Shown here in pieces: positions 10,825 through 21,936 of a stretch of 64,000 nt of DNA. This stretch comes from Maylandia zebra. Taxonomy: Eukaryota; Chordata; Actinopteri; Cichliformes; Cichlidae. Location of the stretch: contig NC_135177.1 of the NCBI RefSeq assembly GCF_041146795.1, positions 21,436,560 through 21,500,559 of the forward strand. Reading direction: 5' to 3'. The position numbers and the translations under genes were made by a program. The notes under the pieces are model-generated. The model had not been told where the DNA came from and ran no database searches. It worked only from the letters and a program-made list of their open reading frames with translations. Positions within the stretch are counted from its first letter, which is position 1, and every line of letters begins with the position of its first letter.

Positions 10825-13800
10825 TATTTTCTGTATCCATCCATCCACCCAACCATTTTCCATGTTCTGTATCTGGGTTACGGGGGGCGCAATCTAAGCA
10901 GAGAGGCAGACAGACCTCCCCTCTCTCCTGACACCTTCTCCAGCTCATTTGGATGTTCCCAAGCCAACTCAGATACATAATCTGTCCAGCATGTCCTGGA
11001 TCGGCCCTTGGGTCTCCCTTTTAGTGGGACATTTACAAAACACTTCACCAAGGAGTCGCAGGAGGTATGCTGGTCAGATACCTCAGTTGACTGGAGCAGC
11101 AGTCGAGTCCCTATCTGTTTTGACTTCTGCTTGGGAGTGATAAAGAAGTGGGTCTGGTTTTTCCAACAAAAGTCCCTCCAGATGTGAGAGCTGGTGGAAG
11201 AAGATGTTTTCCAAGTGTGGAGCCATTCCTCTTCAGTAATAACAATGTTCAGTCCCTTTACTCTGCGCTGTTTAGCATAGTTTGTTTCGTCCTTATTCAT
11301 TGTTACAGTACTACGGTACAGCCGACTTACTAGACCATTTCTATTCCCTAAGTTATAAGCATCCATGAATATCTGGATAACATTAGGGACTTCATTTGGA
11401 CACAGACCTTTAATTTTTTTGGAAAAGTAAATCACAAAGCTTCAAATATCTGTAAAAAATCATGTTTAGCCTACTTATGTTTCTGACACATCTCCTTAAA
11501 ACCACACAAATGCCACCCCTTGGCAATTCAAGATATAGATGTAATACTGCAGTAAACCCACTGTCTGCATCTTATGTCTTGTAATGGTGGCTTAAAAACA
11601 GGATTATAGGCAGGCCACCTTAATAATTTGATCTCTTTTTGCAGTTTCTAATGATTGGCCACTTTCACCCACACCTAAAAGAAAAATGTCACCCACTGAC
11701 TTGCTGTTTTGGAGATTTCTCCTTCTTTTTCTATCCAGCAAAGTAATGATTATGTTGGTGTGTTCAGTGGAGATAATTCTGTTGTCCTGCGTCGATCCAA
11801 ATATTGATAGTATCGATACCAACGCTGGTACTGGTAACAGGTCGATGATGGCATGATTGTTGTGCATTACCATGTTGTTGTGGAAAGTAAAAATCACTGA
11901 TTTACTGGTTATTAAAATGTGTCCAGAATTGCAAATTGATGTTGATTCATCTCATAAATCATGACATGCTGCACTCCACAAAATAAGCTGCCTTTGTGGG
12001 ATAATTATAGCTTATTAATTATGGATCACTTGATATTGAATCGATACTAAAATTACACTAGTACTCTGAGCTCCTCATGACTGAACTCCTCACGCTGACT
12101 CAAAGTTAGAGGCAAGCCACCCTTCAGAAAAAGCTCATTTCCACCTCTTGTATGTGCAATCTCATTCTTTCGATCACTACACAGAGCTCGCTTTGCTGTC
12201 TTTGGTTTCCATCTCTACACTGGTTGTGAGGAGGATTAGAAGGACTTCCACTAATAGAAGTGGAAATTCTACAAAGCGGCCACATTTTGTTTTTGTTACT
12301 CTCTCAACCAGCTGTTTAATGTGATCAGCCTGAGCTTTTCCAGCAGTCAGCACGTATACAACTCAGTCAAACAGCTGGATTTAGGTTGGGTTTGTTTTGG
12401 GGTTTATAAAGTTCTATCTAATCTAATCTATTGCCCTGCTTTTACCTTTAACATCAGTCAGAATTTCACATTTCTGCCGATAACTCTAACCATGATTTTT
12501 CACCTTATTTTCTCAGGGTGGTCCTGCCTAAAGTTTATGGACACTTCAAACCATTTTACATCACGAGCCACATACAGCTCACTTTGATCTTATGTGGGTC
12601 AGACCTGTCAGTGTAAAGAAGTTTAACTACACATTTAATTGCTGAGATGTTTTAATATAAGACAAAGAAGAGCAATTTCAATAGTATCTGTTAGTTTTTC
12701 TACATTATGTAGAAATGCTGCTGTAGTAAATGAATGAAATCTGTCAGCAGGACTGGGCTTAAATTTAAGTTGTAAATGTAATATTTAATTACTTTGGTAT
12801 AGCATGAACGCCCATGGGGTATTTCGTTATCAGTAAGAAAAGCTGTAAAACTTGTAAAAATATAGTTGAAGGTCCAAACTTTTATGTTCTTTGTGTGTTC
12901 TGTTTTATGTCCTTGACATTTTCCTAAGCCATCCAGTGGGCTAGATTGGAGTCTTTGCCCGGCCAGTTCTGGCCCCCGGGCCTTATGTTTGACACCCCTG
13001 CTTTAAACAATGTTAAAATGTTTCAGACTGACTGTCTGAAAGTAACAATGAGTCTTCAGTTTCTCTTTCATGACCAGTTTGTCTAATAACATTGATTGAA
13101 AGAGTAGCATGATTGTTTGTTTCTTTTTCCCTCCCCGCTGTCACCAAGTGATTTGATTGTTGTGATTTAGCGCTATATAAATAAAGTTGAATTAAATTGA
13201 ATAGGACTTTTTCTTTGTACCAAAGGCTAAAGAAATCATTCAGTAAGATTATTAGTGTGCCGGAAGTGTGAATGAAAAACAAAGCACTCTAGCTTTGTTG
13301 GCACATTTCTGTCTCTGCATCATTTCATTTGTTTCATTTGTATATTTTCTGCTCGTTCTGCTGTAAAGTAAAACAAAACAAAACAAAGAATCCTTTGCAT
13401 AAACAGGTGCGATCAGACTTGTTGTTTTTGAAAGCAGTTACTACATCAAAACAAAATGACCAGAAGCTGGCGCACTTGTTTAACAGAGGGACTAATCTTC
13501 CATGTTTTCACTTTATTGTGCTTCAGTTCGTCCATTCGCCTCTGAGAAAGACTTTAAAGCTACGAAGGAGACTGTGAGGAAATTCCAAGCGGGTGTTGGC
13601 CAGGAGCTGCACAAGAAACTCCTCCAGAGAGCCAAGACAAAGAAGAACTGGGTGTGTGTTTGAGATATAAAAGCCTTGTTTTTGTCTTTAGCGTCTCCTC
13701 TTTAGTTACAAGTGTGATGCAGTTGACTGTTTGATGTTTTTGTTTGCTTTGTCCTCCAGCTGGAAGAATGGTGGTTGGACACGGCGTATCTGGAGTTGCG

Positions 13801-16800
13801 CATCCCCTCTCAGCTCAATGTGAACTTTGGTGGCCCAGCACCCTACCTGGAGCACTGCTGGCCACCTGCTGAGGGAACTTACCTGCAGAGGGCCAGTATT
13901 ATCACATGGCACACACTGCAGTACTGGAACCTACTTCGCACGTAAGACGAGCACACTCGCATGTATGAAAGCTGTGTTTTAGGATGTGTTGCTCTGTCTT
14001 TTTTGCATTTAAATATCTTTCCGTCACTGCTTATTTTAGAGAGAGGCTGGCTCCTCAGAAAGCAGGGAAAACGCCGTTGGACATGGACCAGTTCAGAATG
14101 CTCTTCTGCACCTGTAAAGTACCCGGAGTGAAGAAAGACACCATCCGAAACTACTTCAAGACAGGTAGAATAAATTCTGCTCTTATCTTTGCCGCAAACT
14201 TACCTGCGGCACTTTGACCCTTTTTCCTCTGCTTGCCTGTCACCCTTGTCTAACATGCATGCTCTGCTGTGTCACAGAGCGTGAGGGTCCGTGCCCCTCC
14301 CATTTGGTAGTGATGTGCCGGGGGAGGATATTCACATTTGATGCACTTTGTGATGGAGAAATCCTCACTCCTCCAGAAATTCTCAGGTAAAGATTAAACG
14401 CACTTGAGAGTAAAACCCAATTAGAAACCTTGTATCCAGACTAAACAGACTGAAGGCCTTTACACAGTTAGTGCAGCCAAAAAGCGACACAATTCTGAAT
14501 GTCTCAGATTCATACTTGTTGTGTAGCGTATATACAAACAGAAGTGTTGAGTTTTTAGATGTTTCAGGATGTCAGGGGGGCAATTTTATCTCAGAGCCAG
14601 AGCAGCATTTAGCTGTGTGTCTGAGATAAAATAGTATTATTGCACTATGTGTACTTTCAGCTTTGAACTGTGAGCACAGTGTTCTGATTGGTCAGATCTA
14701 TGTATTCACATGTAAAACATCTGAAAAATCAAGTTTGGTTCAAAATGAAAAGCCATATTAAGAATTAGTGAATCCAAAAAATAATTTTTATGCACAAAAT
14801 ATTTGCTCATATTTTACATATCCAGCATTTGTAAGCCTCAACAGAACCAGTAGCAAAAGAAAGAGGACATAACTCTTTCTTTAGGAAAGAGTTAAAAAAT
14901 AAAAAATAATAACAATATTATAAATCTTGTTGACCAGTATTCCACTACGTAGCCCAAAGAGCTCTTCTGCCTCAGCTGAGGAGCAGGGAGGCTGTGGTCA
15001 CATTTGGATAACACATCAGCTTGCTTCTGTCTTTGCATCCCTCCTACAGAGAGGGAACAGAGAGTTGCAAAGATGCATGAAATATTTTAGTAGAAGTATT
15101 TATGACACTCTGTATTTATGTAGAAGTAAACAAGTAGAACTATTAAAGAAAAGCACCTCATCATCAGAAAATTTCTACTGTTTTTTATTTATCGTCTTGA
15201 TGCATTCTCAATCATCCAGGAAAGTAAATCTCCAAAAGTTGATTCTGTTCTTCTGGACGTAGCGTTTTGTGGGAGAAACATTTCGTCACTCATCCAAGTG
15301 ACTTCTTCAGTCTCAGCTGACTGCAGGTTTCCCCAAATCTTATAAACAGTACATTTGCATAATGACTGAAACCAGCACCACTGAGGAACAATGGGCTGTG
15401 AGGTCAGTTCCTTAATCTTAATTATGCAAATTCTCATGACCATTGATCAACAACCACTGATCAAAGACCACTGATCAATGGCCATGAGTACCATTCATAG
15501 AGAGTTGGGGAATGGCTGCAATCACAGCATTGTAAGATGGTGAAAGATGTACCATTAGGTCCCCTCCTCGATTCAGAGATGGTCTTTCCCTTTACACGTA
15601 AATGGCCTCCTTGACTCCGCGCAAAAAACCAGCGTTCCTCCCTGTCCAGGATGTGTACATCCTCATCCTTGAAAGAGTATCCACTGGCCTGTAGGTGTAA
15701 ATAGACTGCCGAGTCCTGGCCTGACGAGGTAGCTCTGAGCTACCTAAGATTAAGGAACTGACCTCCCAGCCCATTGTCCCTCAGTGGACTGGTTTCAGTC
15801 ATTATGCCAATGTACTGTTTATAAGATTGGGGAAACCAGAAGTGACTTGGATGAGTGACAAAATGTTTCTCCCACAAAACACTACGTCCAGATGAACAGA
15901 ATCAACTTTTGGAGGTTATTTATTTATTTATTTATTTTTACCACTGTAAGAAAAGGCTTTAAGGTGCAGTAAGGGGGGGGAAAAAAAGCACACGAAACCT
16001 GAAATTATGCTACCAATTTTCCTTCTTCATATGCTACAGATTTACAGCATAGTGTACTTGTACAGTGTGTCCACCAGGGGGCTGTTTCACATGCATAACA
16101 TATAAAACATGGACAGAACCATTGTGATGTCACCCACTGGGTTTGGAATTTAGCACTGGTTTGGTTTTTCGAGTCAGAGGTTATAGTACGGATGCTAAGG
16201 GCTAGTATCGGACTTACCCAAACTGAGGCACAGACTTCTTGGATGATCAGTATCACACAGCGAGCAGTAATATTAGTTAGAGAATCTATTTAAAATGTTC
16301 CAAAAAAAGAAAATAATTTTTTTCCATTTGATTATATAGCACCAATCCACACCAACGTTTGACTTAAGGTGCTTTTATATTGAAATAAGTCTCAACTATC
16401 AGTTGATGCCCTTTGAGGAAGCACTTGGCAACAGTTGTGACCTCCAGCAGAACCAGGCGAGCTGAAAAACGTAGCCCCTTTAGTCACACGCAGCAGACTA
16501 GTGCTTGTTTGGATGAACCAATCAGCTTTCTTGATGCGTTGGTCAGCGCAACACGCTGCTGAGATAAGTTAGGGGTGTATACCATTTCCTTTCTGCTTCA
16601 GTTTCAAGAAGATCCCCCGTATGCAGGAGGTTCATTTCATTTCATTTAGGCTGAAGTCTGTTTATGTTTAGTGTTGTTTGGCTTTTTTCAGGTTACATAA
16701 AACATACAGAAGTCTAAAATATTTATTTTGTCTGTTTTACATATTAAAGTGTTTTATTTTTGTTCATCATTATGGGAAGCAGTCCACACTCATCGCCTAA

Positions 16801-19800
16801 TCATCCATTCATTTTCCTCCAGATGTCCTGTATAATTTGGTTAAAGCTGCAGAGTGAAGAGCAAACAAGGCTGATGCAGCATGTGTTTGTTTACCTTTTC
16901 AGGCAGCTGAGCTATGTGAAGGAGCGCTGTGACTCAGAGCCTGAGGGAGACGGCGTGGCTGTGCTCACCTCAGAGGAGAGGACTCGCTGGGCGAAGGTAG
17001 GGGCGCTCATGTTTGGAGGACTTAAAAAAAAAAAAAGTGAATATAGTTTGTGAAGAAGGTATCATGTTACTGTGGCGTATCTCATGATTAGCGCTTTGTT
17101 TACTTTCACTGCAGGCCAGAGAGCATCTTATAAGCATCGATCCACACAATAACACCATCCTAGAGACCATCCAGAGCAGCTTGTTCGTCATTTCTCTGGA
17201 TGAAGTGAAACCCTACTCTACCCCAGAGAACTACTCAAATGTACGGACTGCGCAGATCTAAAATATGACTCGCTATTTAAATCATGAGAAAGAGTTGTGT
17301 CTGATTTACTTGTTTATTTATTTTCTTTCCAAATTTTGTACTTTTGAGTTCAGATGACTGCAGAAGCTCTCACCGGCAACCCCACCATCCGCTGGGGTGA
17401 CAAATCGTACAACTCAGTCGTGTTCTCAGATGGCACGTTCGGATCCAATTGTGATGTGAGTGTGCTTGTTCGTACAAAGCTGCGCTGAGGTTCAAGATGA
17501 TTGTACTCATTGATTTGCCAGTGAAACATGCAGTCCAACCAAAATCAGCTGTTTTAATACCTTAAAAACTCGACTTGTTTCGCAGCATGCGCCGTATGAT
17601 GCTATGGTGCTGGTGTCTATGTGCTGGTATTTGGACCAGCAGCTCAAAGCTACAGAGGGCAAATGGAAGGTAAACACTTGACGGTGCACATCGTGTCAAA
17701 CATTTCCTGACTATTCTTTTCATTTTTCTGACACACATGCATGTCTGGGATTTTCAGGGCTCAGATGCAGTCAGACTGGTGTCCTTCCCCGAGGAGCTGG
17801 TGTTCACTATGGATGAAAAAGTCATTGGCGATATCAGTCATGCCAAAAAGCAATACATCGAGTCGGTGAGCTATCGTTAATCCCAAATGAAACCTCAGAA
17901 AACCCCTGATGACACTGAATAGGCTGTCTTGAAATAGGCAAAATAGGCACGTTTCCATGAACTTGCTGGAAAACACATAATTCTGTCAAGGAAAGACGTG
18001 AAAACACATTTACAGAAACCTCGTAGAATAGAATAGCATAGAAAAGCCACTTTAAGGTCATTCAGAAGTTATATCAGAGCAAAAATTCAGTGCTTTTACT
18101 CGTCATCAGACTGCACAACATGAGTCTAACATAAAATAAATAAATATAAATCTAAAGATATGAAATATAAAAAAAGGATCTAGAATATAGTCATGTAAGA
18201 ATATAATAAAATGTTTTATCTTTATATATGGATAAAATATTATTAGGTACTAGTGTACTATGAAGGAAGTTCAACACCTAAAACCCCACACGGAGATGAC
18301 GGTTATAACAACAGTCATCAGTAACTTTCTCTTTTAAGCTAGGCTTTCCGCTCTGAGCGCGCTCACATAAAAAAAGGGGCTTTTCACACGTCATGTGACT
18401 CCTCTTTCAACCCACACAAAATGATCCCTTTGAGAACCGCCCGCTTCGATCAGATACATTATCAGAGGATGGTAATAAAAGGGTAAAAAAATACAGTAAA
18501 ATGCAACACTTGCAGATTAATGCTGGTGAAAATCCTCAATGAAAAAATGTTTCAGTTTGTTTTAATGCTCCTGGTGCTGCTGTTTATTTGTGACATGACA
18601 GCTACAGATTACAGATATGAAACTTGATTAGAGACGTGGAAATCACTTCAGTTTGGTGTAGATCAAAGTGAAATGAATTTTATTGATTGAACAGCTTTTC
18701 ATGTTGTGTGTCCTCTGTTCTTAGCCGCAGATTAGAGTCAAGTGTGATAACCTTTATACATTTCAGTGATTGTCTTAAAGTCAGGTTTCAGCGACAGTGT
18801 GATGCACAGTTTGAACTGCTGTGTCTTTAAAGCGGGGTGTAATTCTTGATGTTATTATGGTACAGTTTAACAAGCTGCACATATAAAAACCTGAGAAAAC
18901 ACACGCACACAGGACACTCCTCTGAACAGCCTAATAGTACGAGAGTGGATGTTGTTGAGCTGTTCCTGCTGTGGTGAAACTAAAATCCTCCATAGATTAA
19001 CTGCAAACACTGAATCTGTGATGCAAGGTTAGGATTGAAATTTGAAAAAAGTCACATTTGAAAAGGTGTGCAGCCTTTTTTTCACTGATTTTATTTTCCT
19101 GCAGAAGAAAATCTGATTGAGTTAAACTCCATGTGGCTGAACAACGAAAACATATTAGAAGCACAGCGGAAACATAAGATGGGAAATTGATTATTTGCAG
19201 GCGTCATCAGTCATGCTGACGTTTGCTGTGTGGTCCAGAGCATTTAACCATTCGTTCTCTCTCGGTTTTCCAGGCACAAGACCTCCAGGTTGTGTGCTAT
19301 GCTTTCACAGCATTTGGTAAATCTACCATCAAACAGAAGAAGCTCCATCCAGACACTTTTGTTCAGCTGGCGATGCAGCTGGCCTACTACAGACTGCACA
19401 AGAAGTAAGCTGTGGTTAAGCACACACTTTTATTATCATTATTGTCAGTGACATTCGTGGCCCTGAAGGTGTCCTCTTTCCTCTTACAGGCCAGGAAGTT
19501 GTTATGAGACGGCAATGACGCGCAAATTTTATCACGGCAGGACTGAGACGATGCGCCCCTGCACCCAGGAGGCTGTGAATTGGTGTAAAACCATGATGGA
19601 CCCCACATGCAATGTGAGTGTGTGACAGTATTTGGGAAAATCACAGAAGAGCTGGGGCCCGTTCTTCGTACCTCACTAAGTAGGTTAGCCGGATTAGATT
19701 GTTGACGATTTCGCGTGATCCTGGATCAGTCGGTTCCCCGAAGCTCATCCGGGACTTGCTGTCATAGCAACAGAGCCGTAAGCGTAAACCTGCTCGGGAG

Positions 19801-21896
19801 CAGGTTTACTTTATGTAAACAGGATTAGATCGCGGCCACGCAGGTATGTCCGCGTCATCATACGAAAGCAACAGCGACATTCCGCCACCGTTTCACCACA
19901 AATAAATAACATCAATGTAACTGAAGATAATGCAGCACTTGATCCTTTTATTGATGTCACACAGATACATACAGGTCATTTCCTAAAAAAGGGAAATGTA
20001 CTATTAACATTCTATTACATGTATGTGATTATTACAGATGTAATTCATATTTCAGAGTAGTAATTGTAAATTACTTTGTGTAATCAAGATGAGAGACCAC
20101 GGCTATAAAAGCCAAGGTGGATTTGGGAAGCCTGTCGCAGCCATGTCCTGTCCGTATACGCGAGCAACCCATTGCGGAAGGTGCAAGATTGATAAGGAGA
20201 GTCCTCAGAATTCAGCATATATTGCGGGACAGACAGGATCCTTTAGCTCAGCGCGACAGTGTGCTCATAGAGAGATATCGATTTTCCCGTGAGGATATTA
20301 TTTACTTAACCAACTTGTTGACGAGGGGGTGCAGGACCACCACCTGTCTTTTGTTGCTCTGCCCTTTTCTTGGTTGCTGTTATAAACAAACAGATTATTC
20401 CAGGGTCTCTTTCCAAGAGACGAAAAGCAATATAAGTGATAAATATTACCATTCTATAGAATATTCTTATATTTCACTTTTACTTGTTCCCATGTTCTAG
20501 TGGGTCCTGTTGTGGCTCTAATGTGAAAGAGGATATAATATAACAATATAATATAATGTAATATAATATTGGATAATATAGTGTAATATAATAAATCTAC
20601 CCTACCGCCTACTGGTGTTGGCCAGAGGGGCCGATGGCGCGATATGGCAGCCTCGCTTCTGTCAGTCTGCCCCAGGGCAGCTGTGGCTACAACTGTAGCT
20701 GCCTCCACCAGTGTGTGAATGTGAGAGTGAATGAATAGTGGCATTGTAAAGCGCTTTGGGTGCCTTGAAAAGCGCTATATAAATCCAATATATTATTATT
20801 ATTATTATTAAATTACTTACGAGTTTAATTTGTCAGCAACTTTCTGCCAGCCCTCTCTCCTTGCTTTTGCAGCCTTTGCAGTGTTCCCTTGCGTTCTGAT
20901 TAAACTCTGAAACTCCTGAAATCCCTCACTCAGGAGTTCTTGCTCTGCTGCCGAAAAATACCGAGCCGAGCGCACTCCTTCGACATTTTCGCCGACCAAT
21001 CAGAGGGTTGCCGATCAATGTTTCTACTATCGATGCGTAGCCCCTTTTACGACACCCAGTGATGTCACATTACTGCGTCCAGCTGTACTAATCGTCAACG
21101 GAAGGTGTGTTCGGAGAACCGGATTAGCGAGCTCACGGTTAGCGCGATGGTTTGATCTTGGATGTGTCATTTGATCTTGGATGTAGTGAGCGACGTACGA
21201 AGAACGGGCCCCAGGAGAGAAGAAGCAATCTCATATTCGACTTAAATGTTTTCCTCTCAGGATGGTGTCAGGAGGAAGGCCATGCTGCAAGCCTTCAGTA
21301 GACACAACAACCTGATGGCTGAAGCACAGGAAGGACAAGGTTAGTTCACTTTGTGATTCCTGCTTCGTGCTTTTTCCTGACTACACTTGGCCCTGGCTGT
21401 CCCGTTTTAGTCTCAGATATGAGGTGCAGCTACAAGCAGTGTGCAGAATAGAGATGTAGGGCCAAAGTATCATCAATAAAACAATGACTTTGATCACTGG
21501 TAGTTTTGTTTCTGATATTAAACTTGTTGGCTTAATTTTTGTTCGCCTGATTGAGCAAAACGGAGCTGCTACACCCCCCACTGGACTCTTCTGAGCCAGT
21601 AAAAATCTGCTTTAGTTCAACATCTACATTCATCTGTTGTACAAAATCGTTTAGCCCGTCAGCTTCCCTATGTAGGACTTTTTTTTTTTTTTATTGTCAC
21701 ATCACATGTGCAGGTACATTGGTACAGCACATGTGAGTGAAATTCTTGTGTGCGAGCTTCACAAGCAACAGAGTTGTGCAAAATACAATAATGTAAACAA
21801 GCAAAATACAAGAATGGCTACATCTGAAACTAATAAATATATGTACAATATATAATAGTATATGCATTTCTGGATGTGTATACTAAATATTTTTCT

Positions 21897-21936
<40 letters not shown>

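Noticed and set aside
10878-11435. A 185-residue minus-strand frame as a single protein
   Set aside because: It fuses an L1-type fragment with a Rex3 3' fragment read in frame by chance.
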